Positions 16,714 to 24,646 of a stretch of DNA of 42,956 bases are shown here, piece after piece. Made by a program: the position numbers and the translations under genes. Where the stretch lies: NCBI GenBank assembly GCA_016463225.1, contig JAEMRT010000037.1, positions 1 to 42,956 on the forward strand, read 5' to 3'. Within the stretch, counting starts at the first letter, position 1. Each line of letters opens with the position of its first letter. The notes beneath the pieces were generated by a model. That model had not been told where the DNA came from and searched no databases. It saw only the letters and a list, made by a program, of their open reading frames with translations. This stretch comes from Sphingopyxis sp. (GTDB lineage Bacteria > Pseudomonadota > Alphaproteobacteria > Sphingomonadales > Sphingomonadaceae).

Positions 16714-17586
16714 TCATATTATGCCAAAGGTCCAGCCTTCGGTGCACGCGAGGGTGTCGGTCAGCGGCGGGGGCGACCATGGCGCCGCGTCCTCTGCGAC
16801 TGCGCGAAGCCATGCGGCGGTCAGCAGCGCGTCGCTGGCGTGGTCGCTGATCGGGCCGGCGAACCCTGCGGACGGAGAGCCGAATGCCGCAAGTGCGGTA
16901 TCGAGTGCTGTGCCGTCGCGGATCTTGCTGCGCCCGATCGGTACGCCTGCGGTCCGCGCCGCGACGCCGGTGTAGATTTCGACGAGCAATGGGCCATGGG
17001 CGGGGACGGGATCAAGCGGCCATAGCGGCAGTCGGGGGTGAAGTCGGTGGAGCAGGCGCATCCCCGACAGGCTGGCCTTGCCGACCTGCGCTGCACCGAC
17101 CAGGTTGAAATTGCTGACGCTCGCCGCCTGTTTGGTGGCGCGCTGATATTGCTCGACGATCCGCAGGCGCCCCGCGCCCGGCGCGAACAGATCGCCGACA
17201 TCGCCCTGCGCGTGACGAAAATGCCGCCGTGCCTGTGGGTGCGCCAGAAATCCGCCGATTTCATAATGCGGGTCGGCCTCCGCCAAATCTTCGACCAGCG
17301 CCCAGAGCTGGGGAAGGTCGGCCGGGCTATCCGTCCATTCAGGGAAATAGGCGCCCAAATCGGCGAAGGCGAAAGCGGCCGAAAAATCGAAACCGATCAG
17401 CATGTCGGCGCCCGATGTCGCAACATCCTGCAACCATGCGAGGATTTCGGCGCGCGACCAGATATGGCCGGGGCGCACCAGCGCGGGCGCACCGGTGCCG
17501 CTCGCCACGGCCAAGGCGATCCCGCGCTGCCGCGGTCCGCGCGCGCCCGACCAGTCGAGGGCGGCAAAGTGAGTAAAGCGGCGCAT
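16714..17586 (-). CDS. Uncharacterised protein, possible RNase H-like fold
   Basis: I do not recognise this 290-residue protein with certainty. The N-terminus FAALDWSGARG, an internal MLIGFDFSAAFAF (about residues 61-73) and a C-terminal ISDHASDALLTAAWL (about 247-261) place acidic residues in the order seen in DUF429/RNase H-like proteins, which hints at that fold. No signal peptide or membrane segment is visible, so it is probably cytoplasmic. It sits between tRNA-Thr and the divergent nfu gene with only about 50 bases separating the start codons, so both promoters overlap there. Function is unknown; the fold assignment is inference. Confidence 0.8.
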   Translation of the reverse strand: MRRFTHFAALDWSGARGPRQRGIALAVASGTGAPALVRPGHIWSRAEILAWLQDVATSGADMLIGFDFSAAFAFADLGAYFPEWTDSPADLPQLWALVEDLAEADPHYEIGGFLAHPQARRHFRHAQGDVGDLFAPGAGRLRIVEQYQRATKQAASVSNFNLVGAAQVGKASLSGMRLLHRLHPRLPLWPLDPVPAHGPLLVEIYTGVAARTAGVPIGRSKIRDGTALDTALAAFGSPSAGFAGPISDHASDALLTAAWLRAVAEDAAPWSPPPLTDTLACTEGWTFGII

Positions 17587-17639
17587 CCCCGGCGTCTAAC
17601 GCGCCCAATCGGCTTGCACAAAGGGCATTGGCGTCCCAC

Positions 17640-18224
17640 ATGCACCCCATGCTGATCGAAACCGAATCGACGCCCAATCCGGCGACCCTCAAATTCCTGC
17701 CCGGCCAGGCGGTGATGGAGGCGGGAACCCGCGACTTCGCCAGCCCCGAAGAGGCTGAGGCATCGCCGCTCGCCAGCGCGCTGTTTTCGCTCGGCGACGT
17801 GACCGGCGTATTTTTTGGCCGCGATTTCGTGTCGGTCACCGCAGCGCCCGGCGTCGGCTGGAGCGATCTCAAGCCCGATGTGCTTGGCATCCTGATGGAC
17901 CATTTCCTTGCCGGCGTGCCGCTGTTCAACGCCGCAAGCGCAGGCTTTGCGGTCCCGCCCGAGGATGAAGCGGGTTTCGCCGACGATCCCGCCGATGCCG
18001 ATATCATCGAGCAGATCAAGGAACTGATCGAAACGCGCGTCCGTCCCGCGGTCGCCAACGACGGCGGTGACATCGTTTATCGCGGCTTCGACAAGGGCAA
18101 TGTCTATCTGAAGATGCAGGGCGCCTGCGCCGGTTGCCCATCCTCGTCGGCGACGCTCAAGAACGGCATCGAATCGCTCTTGAAACATTATGTGCCCGAG
18201 GTAACGGCAGTCCACGCCGTCTGA
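17640..18224 (+). CDS. NifU-family iron-sulfur cluster scaffold/carrier (Nfu)
   Basis: Nfu proteins carry Fe-S clusters to target apoproteins. The protein has the N-terminal Nfu_N domain (MLIETESTPNPATLKFLPG, SPLASALFSLGDVTGVFFG) and the C-terminal NifU-like domain (IKELIETRVRPAVANDGGDIVYRGF) with the CxxC cluster ligands in GACAGCPSS. ATG 17640 is used here (194 residues). ATG 17649 (MLIETES) matches most relatives and is equally possible, and TTG 17628 lies too close to its AAGGG. The paoABC and miaB products in this window need Fe-S clusters but need not depend on it. A nitroreductase gene follows 25 bases later. Confidence 0.94.
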   Translation: MHPMLIETESTPNPATLKFLPGQAVMEAGTRDFASPEEAEASPLASALFSLGDVTGVFFGRDFVSVTAAPGVGWSDLKPDVLGILMDHFLAGVPLFNAASAGFAVPPEDEAGFADDPADADIIEQIKELIETRVRPAVANDGGDIVYRGFDKGNVYLKMQGACAGCPSSSATLKNGIESLLKHYVPEVTAVHAV

Positions 18225-18249
18225 CCGATTTTTACCGAGGAGTAAGCCC

Positions 18250-18843
18250 ATGAGCGAGCCGCTATCCGACAGCGCTCTCGACCAGCTGTTTCGCACCGCG
18301 CGCACCTATAACGGCTATCTCGACACGCCGGTTTCGGAAGCGCAGCTGCACGCGATCTGGGATTTGATGAAATTCGGCCCGACCAGCGCCAATTGCCTGC
18401 CGGCGCGGATCATCTGGTGTACCTCGGATGCCGCAAAGCAAAAGCTCGCGGCGCTGGCGATGCCCGCCAATGCCGAAAAGATCCTGACCGCGCCGGTCAC
18501 CGCGATCATCGGCATGGACCTCGAATTCTACGAAAATCTGCCCGAACTCTTTCCGCATACCGACGCGCGCAGCTGGTTCGTCGGCAATGACGAGCTGGCG
18601 AAGACGACGGCGTTTCGCAATTCCAGCCTGCAGGGTGGCTATTTCATCCTCGCAGCGCGCGCGCTCGGGCTCGACAGCGGGGCGATGTCGGGCTTCAACA
18701 ACGCGGCGGTCGACGAAGCCTTTTTTGCCGACCAGCCGAGCGTGAAGAGCAATTTCATCTCGACCCTCGGCTATGGCGATCCGGCGACGATTTTCGAGCG
18801 CAGCCCGCGCCCGGACTTCGGCCGTTTCAACCGTATCGCCTGA
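18250..18843 (+). CDS. Nitroreductase-family protein, RutE/HadB-like
   Basis: This 197-residue FMN-dependent reductase belongs to the branch annotated as malonic semialdehyde reductase (RutE). Typical blocks are FRTARTYNGYLDTPVSEAQLHAIWDLMKFGPTSANCLPARIIW, where the Thr-Ser-Ala-Asn segment and the nearby Arg contact FMN, and QGGYFILAARALGLDSGAMSGF near the C-terminal third. No other rut (pyrimidine degradation) gene is nearby, so the family name should not be read as proof of that pathway; a general quinone or enal reductase is equally possible. An AGGAGTAAGCCC ribosome site precedes the ATG. It is followed after 20 bases by tsaB on the same strand. Confidence 0.9.
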   Translation: MSEPLSDSALDQLFRTARTYNGYLDTPVSEAQLHAIWDLMKFGPTSANCLPARIIWCTSDAAKQKLAALAMPANAEKILTAPVTAIIGMDLEFYENLPELFPHTDARSWFVGNDELAKTTAFRNSSLQGGYFILAARALGLDSGAMSGFNNAAVDEAFFADQPSVKSNFISTLGYGDPATIFERSPRPDFGRFNRIA

Positions 18844-18863
18844 GCCGGAAACTCTTCACTTCA

Positions 18864-19481
18864 ATGCGCCAGCTGGTGATCGATTCGGCGAGCGAAGCCT
18901 GTTCGGTGGCGCTGCTGGAGGGCGCTGACGTTGTCGACTATCGTCACGAGGTCATCGGCCGCGGCCATGCTGAGCGGCTGGTTCCCTTGATTGCCGAACT
19001 CATCGACGGCGGCAAAGCCGATGCGATCGCTGTCGGCTGCGGACCGGGCAGCTTTGCCGGGGTTCGCATCGGCGTTGCGGCGGCGCGCGGACTGGCTTTG
19101 GGCTGGCAGGTGCCGGTGCGGGGGTTTTCGACGCTCGCGCTGGTCGCCGCCAGCGCCGCCGACGCGATTGCGGCGGGGGGCGGGGCGCTCGTCGTGATGG
19201 AGGGTGGACATGGCCAATGGTTTGTCCAGCCTTTTGCCGCCGATCTTTCGCCGCGCGCGGATCTCCGCTCGCTGTTGCCCGAAGAAGCCGTTGCGCTGAC
19301 CGACGAACTGGTCGTCGGTAACCGCGCGGAACAATTCGCTGCGCGCCGTGGTACGGGCCGCGCGCTGGCGACGCTGCCCGACGCGCGCGCGTTCTTGCGT
19401 CTGCCGATCGCGGCGCTGCTCGACCAGCCCAGCCCGATCTATGGCCGCGCTCCCGACGCCAAGCCGATGGCGCCGGCATGA
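18864..19481 (+). CDS. tsaB: tRNA N6-threonylcarbamoyladenosine system protein TsaB
   Basis: TsaB is the inactive ASKHA-fold partner that, with TsaD and TsaE, makes the t6A base at position 37 of ANN-decoding tRNAs. The 205-residue protein shows MRQLVIDSASEACSVALLEG, then HAERLVPLIAEL and IAVGCGPGSFAGVRIGVAAARGLALG, all diagnostic. It overlaps rimI by ATGA, the common tsaB-rimI pairing. The tRNA-Thr earlier in this window belongs to the class of tRNAs that carry t6A. Identification is strong. Confidence 0.95.
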   Translation: MRQLVIDSASEACSVALLEGADVVDYRHEVIGRGHAERLVPLIAELIDGGKADAIAVGCGPGSFAGVRIGVAAARGLALGWQVPVRGFSTLALVAASAADAIAAGGGALVVMEGGHGQWFVQPFAADLSPRADLRSLLPEEAVALTDELVVGNRAEQFAARRGTGRALATLPDARAFLRLPIAALLDQPSPIYGRAPDAKPMAPA

Positions 19482-19960
19482 CGCGGGAGATCCGCCTCGC
19501 CACTGCGCGCGTCGCCGATCTTGCCGCAGTGATGCGCGTGATGGATGCCGCGTTCGAGCCGACCTATGGCGAAGCGTGGAGCGGCGCCCAGCTGCTCACC
19601 CTGTTCGCCTTGCCGTCGGCGCGCGTTTGCATCGCCTGGGATGGCGACCAGCCGTGCGGCTTTTCGGCGGCGCGCATCGCCGGCCCCGAAAGCGAGCTTT
19701 TGTTGCTCGCGGTCGATCCGGACTGGCGCGGGCTCGGGATCGGCAGGTTGTTGATACACGATTGGCAGACCTGGGCGACCGCGCAAGGCGCCGATGAGTA
19801 TTTTCTGGAAATGCGCGCCGACAATGATGCGGTTCATCTGTATTTGCGGACCGGATTTTCGGAAGTTGGCCGGCGCGCAGCCTATTATCGCGGCAACGAC
19901 GGCAAGATGCGCGACGCGATTACGATGCGGCGAACGTCGCTGGTAACCGGTAGCAACTGA
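19478..19960 (+). CDS. rimI: Ribosomal protein S18 alanine N-acetyltransferase-like (RimI)
   Basis: This 160-residue GNAT acetyltransferase is translationally coupled to tsaB, the standard RimI context. The acetyl-CoA-binding loop is DPDWRGLGIGRLLIHDW (about residues 88-104, motif RGLGIG). The C-terminal part, EMRADNDAVHLYLRTGFSEVGRRAAYY, contains the conserved Asn and Tyr of RimI (N-x-x-A-x-x-L-Y-x-x-x-G-F, then YY). RimI acetylates the N-terminus of ribosomal protein S18, though many homologues have wider targets. Confidence 0.92.
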   Translation: MTREIRLATARVADLAAVMRVMDAAFEPTYGEAWSGAQLLTLFALPSARVCIAWDGDQPCGFSAARIAGPESELLLLAVDPDWRGLGIGRLLIHDWQTWATAQGADEYFLEMRADNDAVHLYLRTGFSEVGRRAAYYRGNDGKMRDAITMRRTSLVTGSN

Positions 19961-19964
19961 TCGG

Positions 19965-20013
19965 TTGTTGCGCAATCGCTTGCAAAGTGGCAACATTGTA
20001 AGTGGCGCAACAA
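19965..20013. promoter_or_regulatory. Inverted repeat flanking the mucR promoter region
   Basis: TTGTTGCGC (19965-19973) and GCGCAACAA (20005-20013) are perfect 9-base inverted copies separated by 31 bases, in an AT-richer gap between rimI and the MucR-type gene. They could be an operator pair for autoregulation or the base of a long stem ending the rimI transcript. Confidence 0.45.
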
Positions 20014-20067
20014 GAATTCCAATGTTCGCCGTCCAGCTTCTGGGTCAAAACAATAAGGAATAGTCTC

Positions 20068-20502
20068 ATGTCCGACCAAGCCGATACCAACGAGATGCTC
20101 ATTACACTGACTGCGGACATTGTCGCCGCGCACGTCAGCAACAACAGCGTCGCAATTTCCGATCTTTCTTTGCTCATCAACAATGTCCACGCCGCTCTGA
20201 CGGGTCTTGGCTCCGCGCCGGTCGTCGAGGAAAAGCTGGTCCCCGCGGTGTCGATCCGCACCTCGGTCAAACCCGACTTCATCACCTGCCTGGAGGATGG
20301 CAAGAAGCTGAAGATGCTGCGCCGCCACCTGATGACGCATTATGGTATGACCCCCGACGATTATCGCACCAAATGGGGCCTGCCCGCCGACTATCCGATG
20401 GTCGCGCCGAACTACGCCGAACGGCGCCGCGCGCTGGCGAAAGAAATCGGCCTTGGCACCAAGGGCCGTGGCGGCGGGCGCAAGCGCAAGGTTAAAGCCT
20501 GA
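20068..20502 (+). CDS. MucR/Ros-family zinc-finger transcriptional regulator
   Basis: This 144-residue regulator belongs to the alphaproteobacterial Ros/MucR group, which binds AT-rich DNA and controls exopolysaccharide, motility and cell-cycle genes. The start MSDQADTNEM follows AAGGAA at a proper distance; a longer upstream frame has no support. The zinc-finger block is C74-LE-D77-GKKLKMLRR-H87-LMT-H91, followed by YGMTPDDYRTKWGLPADYPMVAPNYAERR, the family signature, and a basic tail KGRGGGRKRKVK. The second zinc ligand is Asp instead of the usual Cys. The N-terminal part (residues 1-50) is the oligomerisation region. A strong hairpin follows the gene. Confidence 0.94.
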   Translation: MSDQADTNEMLITLTADIVAAHVSNNSVAISDLSLLINNVHAALTGLGSAPVVEEKLVPAVSIRTSVKPDFITCLEDGKKLKMLRRHLMTHYGMTPDDYRTKWGLPADYPMVAPNYAERRRALAKEIGLGTKGRGGGRKRKVKA

Positions 20503-20536
20503 CCCCTTGGTCGCCGACCAACCGCGAAGATAAGGG

Positions 20537-20564
20537 AAGGGCGGTGCCGCAAGGTGCCGCCCTT
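20537..20564 (+). terminator. Terminator hairpin after the mucR-type gene
   Basis: AAGGGCGGTGCC (20537-20548) pairs with GGTGCCGCCCTT (20553-20564) around a GCAA tetraloop; the stem is 12 bp with two G-T pairs in the middle. It lies 34 bases after the stop and ends in TT. It should insulate fur from mucR. Confidence 0.8.
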
Positions 20565-20636
20565 GTCCTCTCGCGGGGGGAACCCTATACAGTGACTATA
20601 AGAAAGACGCGGCTGCATCTTGCAGGAAAGGCCAGC

Positions 20637-21062
20637 ATGTCCGGTACCATCGATCTTGAAGCCTTGTGCCACGAAAAGGGGCTGCGCATCACCGAGCAGC
20701 GCCGCATCATCGCGCGCGTCATCTCGGATTCCGAGGATCATCCCGACGTCGAAACGCTGTATGAACGCGCGTCAAAGGTCGATAGCGGTATTTCGATCGC
20801 CACCGTCTATCGTACTGTCCGCCTGTTCGAAGAAGCGGGCATCCTCGACCGTCATGATTTCGGCGACGGCCGCTCGCGCTACGAAGCCGCGCCCGAGGCG
20901 CATCACGACCATCTGATCGACGTCGAAACGGGCAAGGTGATCGAATTTGTCGATCCCGAACTCGAAGCGTTGCAAAAGGTGATCGCCGAACGGCTGGGCT
21001 TCCGCCTCGTCGACCATCGCATGGAGCTTTATGGTGTCGCCCTCGATCGCAAGCGCGACTGA
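20637..21062 (+). CDS. fur: Ferric uptake regulator family protein
   Basis: This 141-residue protein is a Fur-type metal-dependent repressor. The winged-helix part contains GLRITEQRRIIARVISDSEDHPDVETLYERA and the recognition helix SISIATVYRTVRLFEEAGI (here GISIATVYRTV). The metal site includes H89-H90-D91-H92 (AHHDHLIDVETGKVIEF) and His127 near the C-terminus. It lacks the paired Cys motifs of the structural zinc site of E. coli Fur, as in many alphaproteobacterial Fur/Mur proteins. An AGGAAAGG site decides the start at 20637. The plsC gene overlaps its 3' end by 32 bases. A Fur-box-like site is found later in this window at 24611. Confidence 0.94.
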   Translation: MSGTIDLEALCHEKGLRITEQRRIIARVISDSEDHPDVETLYERASKVDSGISIATVYRTVRLFEEAGILDRHDFGDGRSRYEAAPEAHHDHLIDVETGKVIEFVDPELEALQKVIAERLGFRLVDHRMELYGVALDRKRD

Positions 21063-21819
21063 TCGCGCCGCGATCACCTGGCGGACGGTCGCCCGCCTGA
21101 CCCTGATGGTGCTGGCGCTCCTGTTTCTGATCGTCCCGCACCTGCTCTACCGCGCCGTGGGTCGGCCTTCGCCGATGGTCATGGCGTTTCTCAACGCCGC
21201 GGGCTGGATCGCGGGGCTGCGCATCCGCACCACCGGCACCCGGCTGCGCCGCGACGTATTGTTCGTCTCGAACCACGTCAGCTGGCTCGATATTCTCGCG
21301 CTCGGCGGCGCGGCGCGTTCGGCCTTTGTGTCAAAGGCGGAAGTGAAAACAACCCCTGTCGTCGGCTGGCTCGCCGATCAGAACAGCACCATCTATGTCC
21401 AGCGCGACGCGAAGCGCGACATCCACAGCCAGGCGAACAGCCTGCGCGACGCCCTCGCGCATGGACGCCCGGTGACACTGTTTCCCGAGGGAGCGACCGG
21501 TCCCGGCGACGGCCTGCTGCCGTTTCGCGCCTCGTTGTTCCAGGCAGTGATCCCGACCCCGCCCAACTTGCGGGTCCAGCCGGTGCTGCTCGATTACGGT
21601 CCGGAGGCAAGCGATATTGCCTGGCTCGATCCCGAATCGGGGCTCGACAATTTCAAACGGCTGCTGGCGCGCAAGCGGCCGATCGCGCTGACCATCCATT
21701 ATCTCGACCCGCTGCCCGACGAAGCCGAGCAGGACCGCAAGGCGATCAACGAGGCCGCCCGCGCCGCGATCGCCGCCAAAATCGCGGCGGCTTCCGCCAC
21801 GCCGCGGCATCGCCTATAG
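21031..21819 (+). CDS. plsC: 1-acyl-sn-glycerol-3-phosphate acyltransferase
   Basis: PlsC transfers an acyl chain to lysophosphatidate, giving phosphatidic acid for membrane lipids. The 262-residue protein has an N-terminal membrane segment (LTLMVLALLFLIVPHLLYRAV), the catalytic HX4D motif in NHVSWLD, a second acceptor-binding block YVQRDAKRDIHSQ, and the FPEGATG motif. A related family, OlsA (ornithine lipid synthesis), has the same motifs and cannot be excluded. The ATG lies inside the end of fur, in another frame, so translation is likely coupled. The miaB gene follows 7 bases after the stop. Confidence 0.92.
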   Translation: MVSPSIASATDRAAITWRTVARLTLMVLALLFLIVPHLLYRAVGRPSPMVMAFLNAAGWIAGLRIRTTGTRLRRDVLFVSNHVSWLDILALGGAARSAFVSKAEVKTTPVVGWLADQNSTIYVQRDAKRDIHSQANSLRDALAHGRPVTLFPEGATGPGDGLLPFRASLFQAVIPTPPNLRVQPVLLDYGPEASDIAWLDPESGLDNFKRLLARKRPIALTIHYLDPLPDEAEQDRKAINEAARAAIAAKIAAASATPRHRL

Positions 21820-21826
21820 CGCGCCG

Positions 21827-23176
21827 ATGAAATCCGACTCCCCAACCAATTCTGCCAAGACCTTCCACGTCAAATCCTTCGGTTGCCAGATGAACGTCTA
21901 TGACGGCGAACGCATGGCCGAGATGCTGGGCGCCGAAGGCTATGTCGCCGCCGCCGATGGTGCCGACGCCGACCTGGTCGTACTCAACACCTGCCACATC
22001 CGCGAGAAAGCGGCCGAGAAAGTCTATTCGGATATTGGCCGCCTGAAACGTCCTGACGGCAGCCGCCCGACGATCGCGGTCGCGGGCTGCGTCGCCCAAG
22101 CCGAGGGCGCTGAGATCACGCGCCGCGCGCCCACCGTCGATGTCGTCGTCGGTCCGCAGGCCTATCACCGGCTGCCCGACTTGCTCGCCCGCGCCGCGCG
22201 CGGCGAGAAAGCGGTTGACCTCGACATGCCAGCCGCCAGCAAGTTCGGCGCTTTGCCAAAACGCGGCGCGGGTCAGCGCCCGACCGCTTTCCTTACCGTA
22301 CAGGAAGGCTGCGACAAATTCTGCACCTATTGCGTCGTCCCCTACACACGCGGTGCCGAGATCAGCCGCCCCTTCGCCGACCTGATCGCCGAGGCACGCG
22401 CCTTGGTTGCGGGCGGCGCGCGCGAGATCACCTTGCTCGGCCAGAACGTCAATGCGTGGGACGGTGAGGACGACAAGGGCCGCGCCATCGGCCTCGACGG
22501 GCTGATCCGCGCACTGGCGCGAGAGGATGGACTGGAACGCATCCGCTACACCACCAGCCACCCCAACGACATGACCGAGGGATTGATTGCCGCGCATGGC
22601 GAGGTCGACAAGCTGATGCCCTTTCTCCACCTGCCGGTGCAGGCGGGTAGCGACCGCATCCTCGCGGCGATGAACCGCAGCCACAGCAGCGAGAGTTATT
22701 TGCGCGTCATCGAACGCGTTCGCGCGGTGCGTCCCGACATTGCGATCTCGGGCGACTTCATCGTCGGCTTCCCCGGTGAGACCGAAGCGGATTTTCAGGC
22801 GACGCTCGATCTGATCCACCAGACGCGCTACGCGATGGCGTACAGCTTCAAATATTCGCGCCGCCCCGGTACCCCCGCCGCGACGATGGATGACCAGATT
22901 TCCGAGGAGGTGATGAACCATCGCCTCCAGCGCTTGCAGGCGCTGCTCAACGAGCAGCAGCAGGCGTTTAATGAAGCGAGCGTTGGCAGCACGACGCGGC
23001 TGCTCCTCGAGCGCAAGGGCAAGCTCGACGGGCAGCTGATCGGCAAGACGCCGTGGCTGCAATCGGCGCATGTGATCGCGCCCGGCCTCGCGATCGGCGA
23101 CATGATCGATGTGCGGATCGTATCGGCCGGTGCGAACAGCGTTGCCGCCGAGCCGCTGATGGAAGCCGTCGCCTAG
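21827..23176 (+). CDS. miaB: tRNA-2-methylthio-N6-dimethylallyladenosine synthase
   Basis: MiaB is a radical-SAM methylthiotransferase that adds a methylthio group to i6A37 of tRNAs reading UNN codons. The 449-residue protein has the N-terminal UPF0004 domain with its cluster cysteines in SFGCQMN, NTCHIREKA and VAGCVAQAEG. The radical SAM motif is EGCDKFCTYCVVPYTRG, and further blocks are LLGQNVNAW, YTTSHP, HLPVQAGSDRIL and GFPGETEADF. The C-terminal TRAM domain binds tRNA (residues about 380-445). It forms part of the fur-plsC-miaB-phoH run. Both cluster sites look intact. Confidence 0.98.
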   Translation: MKSDSPTNSAKTFHVKSFGCQMNVYDGERMAEMLGAEGYVAAADGADADLVVLNTCHIREKAAEKVYSDIGRLKRPDGSRPTIAVAGCVAQAEGAEITRRAPTVDVVVGPQAYHRLPDLLARAARGEKAVDLDMPAASKFGALPKRGAGQRPTAFLTVQEGCDKFCTYCVVPYTRGAEISRPFADLIAEARALVAGGAREITLLGQNVNAWDGEDDKGRAIGLDGLIRALAREDGLERIRYTTSHPNDMTEGLIAAHGEVDKLMPFLHLPVQAGSDRILAAMNRSHSSESYLRVIERVRAVRPDIAISGDFIVGFPGETEADFQATLDLIHQTRYAMAYSFKYSRRPGTPAATMDDQISEEVMNHRLQRLQALLNEQQQAFNEASVGSTTRLLLERKGKLDGQLIGKTPWLQSAHVIAPGLAIGDMIDVRIVSAGANSVAAEPLMEAVA

Positions 23177-23246
23177 TGCGACTGGCGGAAGCTGTCTCCA
23201 CGAAGACACACTCCGTCGCCTTCCGTCGAATTCCGAAACTATCGGT

Positions 23247-23281
23247 GATGGACTCCCGCCTGCGCGGGAGTACACAGGATA
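23247..23281. repeat. Small palindromic intergenic repeat between miaB and phoH
   Basis: The 131-base gap holds ACTCCCGC/GCGGGAGT, an 8-bp inverted repeat around CTGC (about 23252-23271). Short palindromes of this CCCGCCTGCGCGGG type are scattered in many proteobacterial genomes as REP-like intergenic elements. No promoter is obvious. Confidence 0.6.
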
Positions 23282-23307
23282 TGCCTTAGCCTAGGAGCTC
23301 TGCCCAT

Positions 23308-24315
23308 ATGTCCAAACGCCCGCTGACCGCCTCGACCCCCGCCGAACCCGGCGACCGCGTCCGACTGACCGCGGAATTTGAGCGAACGCAGCTGTTGGGC
23401 ATTTTGTTTGGCGAGTTCGACCGCAATCTGGTGGGCATCGAAAACCGGCTCGGCGTTTACATCTCGGCGCGCGGCAACCGGGTGCAGATCGAGGGTGAGG
23501 CCGAAGCGGCGGCGCGCGCGCGCGACGTGCTCGTCGACCTGTATAACCGCATCGAACAGGGGCAGGAAGTTGACGCAGGTATGGTCGAAGGCGTGATCGC
23601 GATGTCGGCGCAGCCAACGCTCGACGGCATCATCCGCCACGACAAGGAAGCAGCGCCGCCGATCATGATCCGGACGCGCAAGAAAACAATCGTTCCGCGC
23701 GCGCCGTCACAGATCCCCTATATGCAGGCACTGGCGCGCGAAGACATCATCTTTGCGCTCGGCCCGGCGGGGACCGGCAAGACCTATCTCGCGGTGGCGC
23801 AGGCGGTCGCGCAGCTGATCACCGGCAGCGTCCAGCGCCTGATCCTGTCGCGCCCCGCGGTCGAGGCGGGCGAAAAGCTCGGCTTCCTGCCCGGCGACAT
23901 GAAGGAAAAGGTCGATCCCTATCTGCGCCCGCTCTACGACGCGCTCCACGACTGCCTGCCCGCCGAACAGGTCGAGCGCCGCATCGCGAGCGGCGAGATC
24001 GAGATCGCGCCACTCGCCTTCATGCGCGGCCGGACGCTGGCCGACGCCTTCATCATCCTCGACGAAGCGCAGAACACCACGATCCCGCAGATGAAGATGT
24101 TCCTGACGCGTTTTGGCGCGAACAGCCGCATGGTTGTGTGCGGTGATCCAAAGCAGGTCGATTTGCCTATCCCCGCCAGTTCGGGTCTCGCCGATGCGGT
24201 GAGCCGCCTTGAAGGCGTCGAAGGCATCAACGTCAGCTACTTCACCAGCGCCGACGTCGTCCGCCACCCGATCGTCGGGCGGATCGTCGATGCCTATGAG
24301 GGCCCGGGGGCTTAA
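23308..24315 (+). CDS. PhoH-like ATPase (YbeZ)
   Basis: This 335-residue protein belongs to the PhoH/YbeZ family, ATPases thought to partner YbeY in RNA metabolism. An N-terminal KH-like region (residues about 20-90, IENRLGVYISARGNRVQIEGEAEAA) precedes the ATPase core. The Walker A motif is GPAGTGKTYLAVAQAV (about 152-167), the Walker B motif is ADAFIILDEAQNTT (about 245-258), and GDPKQVDLP follows. In most proteobacteria ybeY and corC come directly after; here they lie 7.4 kb further on. The start follows TAGGAGCTCTGCCCAT, with GGAG as ribosome site. Confidence 0.95.
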   Translation: MSKRPLTASTPAEPGDRVRLTAEFERTQLLGILFGEFDRNLVGIENRLGVYISARGNRVQIEGEAEAAARARDVLVDLYNRIEQGQEVDAGMVEGVIAMSAQPTLDGIIRHDKEAAPPIMIRTRKKTIVPRAPSQIPYMQALAREDIIFALGPAGTGKTYLAVAQAVAQLITGSVQRLILSRPAVEAGEKLGFLPGDMKEKVDPYLRPLYDALHDCLPAEQVERRIASGEIEIAPLAFMRGRTLADAFIILDEAQNTTIPQMKMFLTRFGANSRMVVCGDPKQVDLPIPASSGLADAVSRLEGVEGINVSYFTSADVVRHPIVGRIVDAYEGPGA

Positions 24316-24646
24316 TCCCTAAATTCTCCCTGTGGCGAAGCCGTGGGGAGGGGGACCACTCGCGCAGCGAATGGTGGAGGGGCGGCGACGGCTGCTCCAT
24401 TGCCCCTCCGTCAGTGCTACGCCTTTGGCACAGTTTATCCTGAGCGCCTGCAAGGCAGTCGAAGGGGCTCCACCTCCCATGGCCTCGTTACGGGGAGGAC
24501 CGCTGTCGCCTCACCGCGCGTCGTTCTGCGAGCAAATTCCAATATAAGCGCAAACGAGTCGCAATACCATAAAACTTGACCCTCTGATTCTGCGCGCCTA
24601 GAGCGCAGCTATTGCGAATCACTAGCAATCAAACAGGGGAAGCATT
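24316..24646. repeat. Gene-free stretch with sphingomonad-type intergenic repeats
   Basis: These 331 bases hold no convincing gene. From about 24330 to 24385 the strand reads like an intergenic repeat common in sphingomonads, with a G-rich arm GTGGGGAGGGGGACCACT, a dyad ACCACTCGC/GCGAATGGT, and GGTGGAGGGG. A second common fragment lies around 24435-24466 (TATCCTGAGCGCC, then GCAGTCGAAGGGG). The last 100 bases are AT-richer and hold the control region of the TonB-dependent receptor gene. The family assignment is from memory of similar intergenic sequences, not from a search. Confidence 0.5.
24611..24629 (+). promoter_or_regulatory. Fur-box-like operator upstream of the TonB-dependent receptor
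   Basis: ATTGCGAATCACTAGCAAT is a 19-base imperfect palindrome with perfect outer arms ATTGC/GCAAT, close to the TGC-N9-GCA pattern of alphaproteobacterial Fur sites. It ends 17 bases before the receptor start codon, a position where a repressor would block transcription or initiation when iron is plentiful. Confidence 0.65.

Noticed and set aside
18250..18843. Reading the nitroreductase as part of a pyrimidine-degradation (rut) operon
   Set aside because: None of the other rut genes is present; family similarity alone does not show the pathway.
24332..24579. Two overlapping frames of 71 and 78 codons after phoH
   Set aside because: They run through repeat-like intergenic sequence, and the translations are low-complexity Pro/Arg/Ser without homology I recognise.
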